From Coxiellaceae bacterium (GTDB lineage Bacteria > Pseudomonadota > Gammaproteobacteria > Coxiellales > Coxiellaceae): 7,519 nt of DNA. Made by a program: the position numbers and the translations under genes. The notes beneath the pieces were generated by a model. It was not told the DNA's origin, did no database searches, and saw nothing but the letters and a program-made list of their open reading frames with translations. Each line of letters starts with the position of its first letter. Positions within the stretch are counted from its first letter, which is position 1. The stretch lies in NCBI GenBank assembly GCA_014238445.1, contig JABABC010000237.1, positions 1 to 7,519 of the forward strand, read 5' to 3'. Shown piece after piece: positions 1-6,658 of this stretch.

Positions 1-718
1 ATTGTGGTAACCCATCCGTGGTTGGATTTGCGTTTGGACCAAATCCAGGTATGCGCAAATCAACTCGATAATCCACCGCTTGTTGTCCAGGCATAAGAGT
101 GAGCATGATCGGTGTATTTTGACCTTTTAATATCACAGCAAGGTTTCCTGGCTGATAAGTACTACTTGCCTGCACTAGCATGGTGTTGGTTTTACCATCT
201 GGTGTTGTCGGTTGAATATTAAAGCTCGAAGGATTCCCCAAGTCATACGCTGTAATTGGCCAAGGCTCACCGGTTGAATCAAGAAATACGAGTGACGAAA
301 TATAACCCGCACGCAAACGAATAATAGGTGGTGTTGACCCAGGCGACAAATTGACGATCACTGATGATGAGGTTGGCTTTGGTGCTACCCCAGGGGATTC
401 AGCAACACTTTTTTGTGTTTTATCATACATTTGACGCAATGATTTAATTTGCTCAGGTGTTAATGGCATTAAATTATTGACCGTTTTAGAAAAGGCTTCC
501 TGACTAATGGCAGTATCACCCAGTACGTTTGCCTCACCAGAAGACTGGGTAGAACTCTGAGCACCCGTATTAGGCGCTGGTGTCACAGGCTGCTGTTGAG
601 TTGTAGGCGAGCTCTCTGTTGTATTCCCACTCACACCAAATGAGCTTGCGAATGCAACAGACGACATGAGCATTAGCCCGGCCATCATTACACTTATGTT
701 CTTCATCTTTTTTTTCAC
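1..718 (-). CDS. icmK: IcmK/DotH, outer-membrane core protein of the Dot/Icm system (3' end outside window)
   Basis: Translating the minus strand gives 239 codons before the window ends; L. pneumophila DotH is about 360 residues, so roughly the last third is missing. Residues 1-24 form a Sec signal peptide: basic start MKKKMK, hydrophobic core, likely cleavage after AFA (Ala24). Residues 25-68 are a Ser/Thr/Gln/Pro-rich low-complexity linker. Residues 86-108 look helical (LTPEQIKSLRQMYDK). From residue 119 comes the conserved DotH/IcmK beta domain with VIVNLSPG, IRLRAGYISSLVFLDSTG, EPWPITAYDLG and SSFNIQ. In known systems DotH forms part of the outer-membrane core ring with DotC, DotD and DotK. 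I chose the GTG at 716-718 because AGGTG lies 8 bases upstream; the ATG at 704-706, four codons later, has only a poor A-rich leader. It follows icmL by 32 bases. Family and identity are secure from motifs and gene order; the exact start is less so. Confidence 0.93.
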   Translation of the reverse strand, partial: MKKKMKNISVMMAGLMLMSSVAFASSFGVSGNTTESSPTTQQQPVTPAPNTGAQSSTQSSGEANVLGDTAISQEAFSKTVNNLMPLTPEQIKSLRQMYDKTQKSVAESPGVAPKPTSSSVIVNLSPGSTPPIIRLRAGYISSLVFLDSTGEPWPITAYDLGNPSSFNIQPTTPDGKTNTMLVQASSTYQPGNLAVILKGQNTPIMLTLMPGQQAVDYRVDLRIPGFGPNANPTTDGLPQ

Positions 719-726
719 GATATTTA

Positions 727-731
727 CACCT
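727..731 (-). promoter_or_regulatory. Ribosome binding site favouring the GTG start of icmK
   Basis: The minus strand reads AGGTG, eight bases before the GTG at 716-718. The alternative ATG at 704-706 has only an A-rich stretch in front of it, so this site decides in favour of GTG. Confidence 0.6.
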
Positions 732-750
732 ACTATCTACTTATACTTAA

Positions 751-1431
751 TTAAATATTTAACAATTGTGAGCCCGCTGTTTTCTGTAATACAGGGAGGA
801 AATTATTAATTGCGATGCGATCTGGATACTTCTCTACAGGTTCGCGAATCACAATAATAGTCACCTCAAATGGCATATTAATGGTCTTATTTTGATTAAT
901 AAAAGACACCATGATTGACATTTTTATTTTCCATGCGTAATGACCACTCACAATGGTTTTCTGTTCTATGACTGGCGGTGCTGTAATTTTTGCGTTCGAC
1001 ACCATATCTTTTGCAACTAAAGTTTTTAAGTTGTTACTCTTCTCCATTGAGTGATAGAAATCATCCCAACCATTTGACGTATAGGCATCTGCAACAGACT
1101 GCAATTGCCCACGATAGTGAATGAAGTCTTGACTAAATGAAGCCCGAACCTTATCGGCCGTCCACTGCAATACATAGGAATCGGTTACTGTTGGGTCGGA
1201 TAAAGCACGCGAGTTTATCATTCGCCCATCTGGAGAGACTGCAAAATATCGCACAGTGGCAGGTTGTATCGCTTTATACGTAATGCCAAATATCAATAGC
1301 GCATTTATCATTATCAAAATAACAAATGCAATACTCGCTTGACGATATTGATCACGATAAAATGCGTTACGAAACATGACAAGTTCCATGCCTTTTCCTA
1401 ATGCGTTACTTTTGTTTTCTTTATGACTCAC
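751..1431 (-). CDS. icmL: IcmL/DotI, inner-membrane Dot/Icm protein
   Basis: This 226-residue protein belongs to the IcmL/DotI family (related to plasmid TraM of IncI conjugation systems; L. pneumophila DotI is about 212 residues). A cytoplasmic N-terminus carries the family motif FYRD (residues 24-27). One membrane segment spans about residues 32-51, and a periplasmic domain fills the rest, with YFAVSPDGR (62-70), ALSDP (76-80), VLQW, HYRGQL and SNGWDDF. DotI is known to sit in the inner membrane and form oligomers with DotJ. The start is GTG at 1429-1431: AGAGG lies seven bases upstream, and the nearby upstream ATG runs into a stop after two codons. An internal ATG at codon 15 (MELVMF) is a fallback. 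It lies 14 bases after icmM and 32 before icmK. It is paralogous to the gene just upstream; I call this copy icmL because it adjoins icmK, as in L. pneumophila. Confidence 0.9.
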   Translation of the reverse strand: MSHKENKSNALGKGMELVMFRNAFYRDQYRQASIAFVILIMINALLIFGITYKAIQPATVRYFAVSPDGRMINSRALSDPTVTDSYVLQWTADKVRASFSQDFIHYRGQLQSVADAYTSNGWDDFYHSMEKSNNLKTLVAKDMVSNAKITAPPVIEQKTIVSGHYAWKIKMSIMVSFINQNKTINMPFEVTIIVIREPVEKYPDRIAINNFLPVLQKTAGSQLLNI

Positions 1432-1438
1432 TGCATAA

Positions 1439-1443
1439 CCTCT
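1439..1443 (-). promoter_or_regulatory. Ribosome binding site fixing the GTG start of icmL
   Basis: The minus strand reads AGAGG, seven bases before the GTG at 1429-1431. An ATG sits between them, but its frame is only ATG CAG TGA, so initiation there would be unproductive. The GTG is therefore the best start. Confidence 0.6.
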
Positions 1444-1445
1444 TA

Positions 1446-2075
1446 TTATTGAGCATATATCGTTGAAAAATGTTGTATTTGCAACCCTGATGGCGCCTTA
1501 ATATCTTTTGATCTAACCACTGTCATGGAAATAATCATTCTTTTCTGAGCGCTATTACTGGCACTATTAAATGAAATCAGCACTGGCATCTCGATATTCC
1601 AATAGCGCACCCCATGATCAACTCCAGTCTTCCTAACAACAGGGTCATCAGTAACAACTGAGTCCACTTCGAGTTTTTGTGACTTAATCACAGACAATAA
1701 ACTAGAACTTTCGAGAGCATCCTGATAGGAAGACCAGCCGGCTTTAGTGAAATAAATTTTCATACTATTTAACTGATTTTGATAGTTTTCAAAATTCAAT
1801 TGGTATGCTTTTTTAGAAGCAATACTTGCCCATTGAGTGATTAATTTTTCTGTCAACACAGGGTCTGAGAGTGCATGTAAGGGGGTTTGCTCGCCATTGG
1901 TTGATGATCCAAAATAGCTAATGGTTTTGCGGTGCAATGATTGGCCGATAAAAATCACTAGCAAGACTGAAGCAGACACCATCAACAAGACAATCAGCTT
2001 CATCATTCTACGAAACTTATCTCGATAAAATGTATTTTTCTGAAGTTGTATGTCAAATACGTCTTGTTCACTCAT
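1446..2075 (-). CDS. icmM: Full-length IcmL-family protein in the icmM/DotJ position
   Basis: The 209-residue product has the same plan as its downstream neighbour: a short cytoplasmic N-terminus with FYRD (16-19), one membrane segment at about 25-44, and a periplasmic IcmL domain. Shared motifs are ISYF at 52-55, HALSDPVLTEKLITQWAS at 67-84, NFENYQNQL, TKAGW (110-114) and YWNIEMPVLISF (158-169). Gene order (icmN-x-icmL-icmK) places it at icmM/dotJ. In L. pneumophila DotJ is only about 94 residues and lacks the periplasmic domain; here that domain is complete. It could thus equally be named a second icmL, and parts of its C-terminus (SFNSAS, then SMTVVR) look at least as DotI-like as the neighbour's. 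Probable role: partner of DotI in an inner-membrane hetero-oligomer (inferred). The ATG start at 2073-2075 has a modest AGAGA leader. The family is secure; the choice of symbol is not. Confidence 0.8.
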   Translation of the reverse strand: MSEQDVFDIQLQKNTFYRDKFRRMMKLIVLLMVSASVLLVIFIGQSLHRKTISYFGSSTNGEQTPLHALSDPVLTEKLITQWASIASKKAYQLNFENYQNQLNSMKIYFTKAGWSSYQDALESSSLLSVIKSQKLEVDSVVTDDPVVRKTGVDHGVRYWNIEMPVLISFNSASNSAQKRMIISMTVVRSKDIKAPSGLQIQHFSTIYAQ

Positions 2076-2103
2076 TTTAATTCTCTTGTTTTATTATCTG
2101 TTC

Positions 2104-2670
2104 TTACGCCTGATATTGAAAACTAATCACAACCCGTCTATTGTCATATTGACCTTTAGGTGAATCATTCGATGCAACAGGGTCAGAACCGCCATAACCC
2201 ACTGAGTACACATAACGTGTATCAACACCTTGTGACCATAAATAACTTGAAACAGCTTGTGCTTGTGCACTGGTGAGAGCGATACCCGCCTTATCCTGTG
2301 AAATACTATTACCCACAGTACTATCGGTATAACCTGCCACTTTAATGCGCGTGGTTTTATAAGACTTCACCAAGCTAGCAATCTGATATAAAACCGATCG
2401 ACTATTAGACTCTAAGTTTGCTGATGCCGTATTGAAGACGCGATCACTAGGAATAATAATTTGCACAGTTTCACCCACTTTAACAACATGGACATCATTG
2501 GCTTTAAGTACGCCCATCGAATAACCTCGACTTTCACTCTGTGCTAACTGTGCAGCCTGCACCTGCGTTTGACTGGGTACTGGTGGCGTCGAGCTACTAC
2601 AAGCACTTAAACTCATAACACTAGCAGCAATAACGACGGATGAAATGATGGGGGCCACGCTGTTTTTCAT
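2104..2670 (-). CDS. icmN: IcmN/DotK, OmpA-domain lipoprotein of the Dot/Icm outer-membrane core
   Basis: The 188-residue product opens with a lipoprotein signal peptide ending in the lipobox LSAC (21-24), giving a mature N-terminal Cys24. Ser at +2 fits outer-membrane sorting. A Ser/Pro/Gln-rich tether (25-48) leads to an OmpA-C-like peptidoglycan-binding domain (about 68-185): IIIPSDRVF, VAGYTDSTVG with Asp116, YLWSQGVD (143-150), SVGYGGSDPVASN (156-168) and the closing NRRV (177-180). In L. pneumophila this gene is lphA/icmN/dotK, also between icmO and icmM, and its product is a lipoprotein of the core complex. One oddity: the usual LSxxRA segment reads LTSAQAQ, so the arginine that pairs with the Asp in diaminopimelate binding is Gln136, and the loop between them is about five residues longer than in canonical OmpA. 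It begins a separate block after a 435-base gap. GAGAG lies five bases before the ATG. Confidence 0.88.
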   Translation of the reverse strand: MKNSVAPIISSVVIAASVMSLSACSSSTPPVPSQTQVQAAQLAQSESRGYSMGVLKANDVHVVKVGETVQIIIPSDRVFNTASANLESNSRSVLYQIASLVKSYKTTRIKVAGYTDSTVGNSISQDKAGIALTSAQAQAVSSYLWSQGVDTRYVYSVGYGGSDPVASNDSPKGQYDNRRVVISFQYQA

Positions 2671-2675
2671 TGTTT

Positions 2676-2680
2676 CTCTC
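2676..2680 (-). promoter_or_regulatory. Ribosome binding site of icmN
   Basis: The minus strand reads GAGAG within an AAAGAGAG run, five bases before the ATG at 2668-2670. It supports that start, which also gives a complete lipoprotein signal. Confidence 0.45.
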
Positions 2681-2728
2681 TTTCTAAAACTGATGCAATC
2701 ATGGATTACATCACAACATTAATTTCGT

Positions 2729-2751
2729 GAACCCATGAATTCCACGGGTTC
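2729..2751 (-). repeat. Inverted repeat upstream of icmN (possible leader hairpin or operator)
   Basis: On the minus strand, arms GAACCCGTG and CATGGGTTC can form a nine-base-pair stem (one G-T wobble) around the five-base loop GAATT. It lies 58 bases upstream of the icmN start. No T-run follows on the minus strand, so it is unlikely to be an intrinsic terminator. If transcription starts just downstream of the PmrA-like site, this hairpin would sit near the 5' end of the leader. Confidence 0.5.
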
Positions 2752-2762
2752 CTTAAAGAACC
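2747..2762. repeat. Near-perfect 16-base palindrome overlapping the leader inverted repeat
   Basis: On the minus strand GGTTC-TTTAAG-GAACC has complementary five-base arms, with the centre also nearly self-complementary. Its GAACC arm (2747-2751) is shared with the inverted repeat at 2729-2751, so the two structures cannot form at once in RNA. As DNA it could be an operator. Confidence 0.45.
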
Positions 2763-2781
2763 ATTAATTTACCAAACTATA

Positions 2782-2798
2782 CTTAAGGGAATATTAAA
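2782..2798 (-). promoter_or_regulatory. PmrA-box-like direct repeat upstream of icmN
   Basis: On the minus strand the site reads TTTAAT-ATTCC-CTTAAG. Both half-sites fit the PmrA response-regulator consensus YTTAAK-N5-YTTAAK exactly, with the 11-base period of a helical-turn direct repeat, and the orientation points to icmN. PmrA is an established regulator of icm/dot genes in Legionella and Coxiella. Candidate -10 elements follow: TATAGT directly adjoining (2776-2781) or TAAATT (2766-2771). No good -35 hexamer is present, which suits an activator-dependent promoter. The box lies 111 bases from the icmN ATG. In AT-rich DNA a single match can occur by chance, so this remains a prediction. Confidence 0.5.
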
Positions 2799-3045
2799 TT
2801 ATTCATCTAATTGCTGACTTTTTGCACATTTCATGGGTGAGACGGTTATTTTGTATCAGACGTGACGATGACCCTTTCTGTGAGGCTGTGAGTCATTCGA
2901 TGGGCCATCACTGGGTTAGTGTATTACGCCTGTACGAGCTGCGAGCATCATGCATTTCAAGTGATGGTATTATGATATTTTTTGTTCAATAACAATGACT
3001 TATGAAGATACTTCTTCGAGTGCTTCCTGCAAGCTTTAAAAAGGT

Positions 3046-3073
3046 AAAAAAATAGCCATGGTGTTACCTCACC
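3046..3073 (-). terminator. Weak terminator-like element after icmO
   Basis: On the minus strand a GGTG...CACC hairpin (four base pairs, 3060-3073) is followed after seven bases by a run of seven T (3046-3052). The stem is too short for a confident intrinsic terminator; I list it because it is the only candidate between icmO and icmN. Confidence 0.2.
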
Positions 3074-3105
3074 TCGAAACATCGCATCATCATTGATCTA
3101 TCCTG

Positions 3106-5490
3106 CTATGTTCCTTCAGGTGATTGTTTTAATGCTATTTTTTCAATAATCCTATCTATCGAAGAAACTAGGTTGCTCGTAGGGACTTTTGCAATATTCT
3201 CGGGTGGATATGCCGTACATCGATGCATATCAGCGGTTAATTCCAAGGCGACATTCATCGCCTGCTGTGATGATTGACCCGCCAGACGCCCCAAATACTC
3301 GAACTGATCGCGACATTGGGCTCGACTGACAATTGGCATTTTCATGCCTTCAATTTCAGCAGCTGATAATAGATCTTTAATATGCTGATTGGCGGTTAAC
3401 GAAGCAAATAAGTTTAAACCATCCTCATCATACTCGTCAGCCTCAACCCACGAAGGTTCAGAGTCCTCGAAGAATGCAGCAAAAGGTGAGTCTGTAGATA
3501 CGCCTTGACCCACACCGCTAAACTGCTGCAAGGCTAATAAAGAACGATCCATAGGGGCTGATACAGCGCCATTAACCGCAAGTAAGTTAGTTAACTTATC
3601 CACCTCTTCATTACTCGCCTCAACTTGCGTTAAGAATGTTTTATCTTGTGCAATCTCATTAAAACTTTCCATGGACTGTTGAAAGCGTTCCACATCATTA
3701 TCTTCTGGTGAGTCCACCTTTAAAAATTGATTCAATCGCATACGCTTAACCGGTGTAGGATTAGCAAAAAATGTTTTACCTCGGACAATTTTTGACTTAA
3801 AAAATAGGTGATATTCACCAGGAGCCTGTTCTTTTAAATCTAATAAATCCACACGTGCACGTTTTTCCATACGAGCACCCTTACCATCCTGATAATTCCC
3901 TAATAAACTATTCGAGTCGACTTGAAAATTTTCCACCTGACTCACATAAGATTCCCCCGCTGACTTCATAAAGAAATCCCAGGTTTCTGTAGGATCTTCT
4001 AATTTCATACAAATTTTAATATTGGTATTCGCACCAATGGACGCAGCCTCTTCCTTTGATGCTTTTTGGAAAGCCGGTAAATCTTGACCGGCAAACACCA
4101 CAGAGAAACCAAGTGAACGTGCCTGTGCGGGTACAACGGCAAAGCCTTCAACTGCATAATAACCATACTCATCAAGAATACATAAATAAGGTGTTTCAGC
4201 ATTGGTTGGTCGACTATCTACAATATCTGCTAAATCACCCTCAACGTGATCACCTAGGCCCGCAGCCATCATTGCTTTTAATGTCGCAATAATCACCTTA
4301 CCTAACTGAGATAATTCATCCGGTGATTTTTCCAGTGCAGGTAATAATACACATAATATACGACGATTTAATACCACATCGGATAGATCCACTTCAGCTA
4401 AGTTAGTCCGTAAAATATGACCATAAGTATCCGCTAAAGATGTAAATACACGAACCAACTGCATCGTAATAAAACCATGTTGCTCAAGCACTTGAGAAAC
4501 TTGCTTCCCTTTCTTTTCAGGGTTAAAGCCCGGCAAAGTTAACACATAGTTCTTTAACGGCTCTATAATGGTTTCAGGCATATTTTCTAGGCTAATCGAC
4601 TCTTGGCCATCACGAATAAACACTTTATCTAAAACGATCGCCTCTAATCGAGGCAAGTGAAAATAGTTACGAATAACGTTGGCATCTAAAAGAATATGCC
4701 CTGCATCACGCATGGGCACTAACACTTTCATCAAGGCTTCTACAAAACCAATCGCACGACCTTTCCACATATCACCATCAGATGACGAGGAAGAACCATC
4801 CATCAAGCTCACCACGAGTTGCGCCAACATACTCGACGAACCTCGAGCAAATGGGTTTAATGTATTCGATAAACGGCGCTCTTGCGGACCAATCACATCA
4901 CGAGCACCTGTCATGAAGTTAATCAACAGCATGTCATCTTCGCGCCCCATCGAACGAACCATCGAAAAGAGCTTAGAAAACAGGGCATTATCACCCTTAC
5001 CATCGACATAGATAAAACCACTGGCCTGTAACAACGCATTATATGCAACAGAAATTAACATTTCCGTCTTACCACTACCGGTTGAACCAAAAATCAATGC
5101 ATGTGTTCGCATGTCATCATTATTGAACCATAATTCATCCTCAGTACTTTTTTCATTACCTAAATGATAAATACCACGCGCTTTGCGAGGTTTATCAGAT
5201 CCAGGCATGGTGTCATTATGATCAGACAATCCTGATCGTTGCGGCATTTTAAATGGCAGCTTCTTTTCTCGTGTAAAACAAAAAATAACCACACCTAAAC
5301 CAACAAATACACATAACTCGGAAAATACAGGACAAACATAGGTAAGAATCATGAATGCCAACATTAAAAAAGCAACCGCACGCGGATTTTTCATAAAATC
5401 CACTATGCGTTGACCTAATGTTCGCGTATCCCTGAATATATGATGTTGATTCCGTTCATGTAATTCATTTAATGCTCTTTGGTGTGCCAT
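3106..5490 (-). CDS. icmO: IcmO/DotL, type IV coupling ATPase of the Dot/Icm system
   Basis: The 794-residue product is close in length to L. pneumophila DotL (783). Two N-terminal membrane segments lie at about 38-56 and 59-72. The cytoplasmic FtsK/VirD4-like ATPase domain has Walker A GSTGSGKT at 135-142, YVDGKGDN at 161-168 and Walker B LCILDE at 436-441, followed by FAGQD (467-470 region). After about residue 590 comes the DotL-specific C-terminal extension, with an acidic stretch around 673-690. In L. pneumophila that extension binds DotN and the IcmS-IcmW-LvgA adaptors which deliver effectors. The protein energises substrate recruitment at the inner membrane and works with IcmP/DotM. 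Its ATG at 5488-5490 lies inside the end of icmP (22-base overlap), so translation is probably coupled; a GAGAG leader sits in the icmP coding sequence. All catalytic motifs are intact. The gene is followed by a 435-base gap. Confidence 0.97.
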   Translation of the reverse strand: MAHQRALNELHERNQHHIFRDTRTLGQRIVDFMKNPRAVAFLMLAFMILTYVCPVFSELCVFVGLGVVIFCFTREKKLPFKMPQRSGLSDHNDTMPGSDKPRKARGIYHLGNEKSTEDELWFNNDDMRTHALIFGSTGSGKTEMLISVAYNALLQASGFIYVDGKGDNALFSKLFSMVRSMGREDDMLLINFMTGARDVIGPQERRLSNTLNPFARGSSSMLAQLVVSLMDGSSSSSDGDMWKGRAIGFVEALMKVLVPMRDAGHILLDANVIRNYFHLPRLEAIVLDKVFIRDGQESISLENMPETIIEPLKNYVLTLPGFNPEKKGKQVSQVLEQHGFITMQLVRVFTSLADTYGHILRTNLAEVDLSDVVLNRRILCVLLPALEKSPDELSQLGKVIIATLKAMMAAGLGDHVEGDLADIVDSRPTNAETPYLCILDEYGYYAVEGFAVVPAQARSLGFSVVFAGQDLPAFQKASKEEAASIGANTNIKICMKLEDPTETWDFFMKSAGESYVSQVENFQVDSNSLLGNYQDGKGARMEKRARVDLLDLKEQAPGEYHLFFKSKIVRGKTFFANPTPVKRMRLNQFLKVDSPEDNDVERFQQSMESFNEIAQDKTFLTQVEASNEEVDKLTNLLAVNGAVSAPMDRSLLALQQFSGVGQGVSTDSPFAAFFEDSEPSWVEADEYDEDGLNLFASLTANQHIKDLLSAAEIEGMKMPIVSRAQCRDQFEYLGRLAGQSSQQAMNVALELTADMHRCTAYPPENIAKVPTSNLVSSIDRIIEKIALKQSPEGT

Positions 5491-6638
5491 AATTCACTCT
5501 CATCAACGTATAAGATATCTCCAAGTGCCACTTTATAAGCTGACACCGCCTCTTTAACCATGGGCGTTTTAACTGCGCGTTGCATGCGTTTTTCTGCTAA
5601 CCAATGTGAAAACAGACCCGACACTTCAACCACAGAGGTCTGCCGACCCACACTATTCATCATATACCACATACGTCGATCTACAGGCTTCAACCACAAA
5701 AACTCTGCCGAAGCTAATACACCATCAGTTCGTGCCAGTTCTAACAACGTTGCTAATACCGTGTTGTTATAACCATGTCGCTTTATAGTCCATTGAAGAA
5801 CCTTCGCATCTTTGTATTTTTGCAATGCTTCTTCAACCCCTGAAAAATTCAATTTACCCGATGCTGAAGAAGACGCTATTTGTGCTAAGAAATGTTTCGC
5901 TTCACGACGATTTTTAGTGGCACAAGCGATAAAAATAACCATCAGCGCTTTACCATGAATCGGCAAACGATCCACTCCTTGCCACATTCTACCTAGCTGC
6001 ATCGCAAACAAACGTCCAGTTGATTTATTATCCACTGCCCACACTGTTTTCCCTAAAACCTCCTGTTTTAACAGAATATTATTGTTCTTACCAAAATCTA
6101 GCGGTGTCATTGCCATGGCCCAGGGACCTTTGTCTATGTTTTCTTTTACTAAATCCAGTGACACCACGGGTGTGATTTGCGGCCAGTTTTCCACTTCACA
6201 TTGCCTCAATGTTTTCATGCTATACACTTGACGAAAACGAATATTACCGTGTTTAAAGTAAGCTAGTCCTGCCATCACCAGCAAAGCCAACAGGCAAGGG
6301 TAGCGCATCCACAGTCCCACTTGTTTATTCATCATCACAAAATTAGAAAACTTCTCAGACCTTGGCGATGCTTGTGAAAACATCTGACCTAATGCTGTTA
6401 CAGAATCACCTTGAGCTATTTGCCAATGATGAAAAGAAATGGTGTCAACCACCTGTGCGGTAGCTAAGACCACATAATGAATCAACAACAGTTCGTAATA
6501 ACGGAAAAAATTAATGGGAACAACAATCCATTCGCGTTTTAGCCACCACACAAACAAAAAGACACCACAAATCAGTATGCTCATCCACATAAGATTACTG
6601 GATTGATCTCCAGAAGAGGGGTTACCTTGTTGTGCCAT
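5469..6638 (-). CDS. icmP: IcmP/DotM, coupling-complex subunit
   Basis: The 389-residue protein matches the DotM family (about 380 in L. pneumophila). Three hydrophobic segments at about 17-33, 48-65 and 112-128 anchor it in the inner membrane; the motif GLWMRYPC (108-115) opens the third. The cytoplasmic domain carries GPWAMAMTPLDF (171-182) and the highly conserved stretch from RHGYNNT (287-293) through LARTDGVLASAEFLWLKP (301-318), VDRRMWYMMNSVGRQT (319-334) and EVSGLFSHWLAEK (338-350). DotM is known to partner DotL and to offer a basic surface for acidic effector signals; related conjugation proteins are of the TrbA type. The ATG at 6636-6638 follows icmQ by 20 bases, with AGGCGGG about eight bases upstream. 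Its last codons overlap the icmO start. I see no frameshift or missing conserved block. Confidence 0.95.
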   Translation of the reverse strand: MAQQGNPSSGDQSSNLMWMSILICGVFLFVWWLKREWIVVPINFFRYYELLLIHYVVLATAQVVDTISFHHWQIAQGDSVTALGQMFSQASPRSEKFSNFVMMNKQVGLWMRYPCLLALLVMAGLAYFKHGNIRFRQVYSMKTLRQCEVENWPQITPVVSLDLVKENIDKGPWAMAMTPLDFGKNNNILLKQEVLGKTVWAVDNKSTGRLFAMQLGRMWQGVDRLPIHGKALMVIFIACATKNRREAKHFLAQIASSSASGKLNFSGVEEALQKYKDAKVLQWTIKRHGYNNTVLATLLELARTDGVLASAEFLWLKPVDRRMWYMMNSVGRQTSVVEVSGLFSHWLAEKRMQRAVKTPMVKEAVSAYKVALGDILYVDESELWHTKEH

Positions 6639-6658
6639 AATATTGCCCGCCTAATGAC

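Larger units (their letters stand above)
2671..3105. other. Long intergenic region between icmO and icmN
   Basis: No convincing gene fills these 435 bases. Minus-strand reading frames are all under about 21 codons and lack leaders. The right part (about 3040-3075) has only a weak terminator-like arrangement, and the left part (about 2729-2800) holds a PmrA-box-like direct repeat, AT-rich candidate -10 elements and overlapping inverted repeats. A small near-palindrome, GATGG-G-CCATC, lies at 2899-2909, with no function I can assign. The region most likely separates two transcription units and carries the icmN promoter. Confidence 0.6.

Noticed and set aside
738..762. AT-rich TTAA-containing stretch between icmL and icmK as a second PmrA-like site
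   Set aside because: The half-sites do not keep the required 11-base period on either strand, and the stretch overlaps the end of icmL.
2885..2955. Minus-strand mini-frames of 10 to 20 codons in the gap
   Set aside because: Very short, without leaders, and overlapping each other; nothing distinguishes them from chance.
2798..2993. Plus-strand open frame of about 65 codons in the icmO-icmN gap
   Set aside because: The first ATG (about 2900) leaves only 30 codons, there is no ribosome binding site, and I see no similarity to a known protein. It is mentioned only as a possible remnant.
2969..2995. Sigma-70-like promoter (TTGTTA and CATAAT on the minus strand) in the gap
   Set aside because: The spacer is only 15 bases and both hexamers are imperfect in AT-rich DNA, so it is too weak to list as a feature.
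4005..5011. Open frames of 65 to 110 codons overlapping icmO (4005-4202 on minus; 4056-4292 and 4679-5011 on plus)
   Set aside because: They lie wholly inside the intact icmO coding sequence, have no recognisable domains and look like chance open frames; icmO has all its family motifs.
5560..5788. Two plus-strand open frames of 60 to 70 codons inside icmP
   Set aside because: They sit antisense to the most conserved part of IcmP (ARTDGVLAS to VGRQT), and their openness is explained by that gene.
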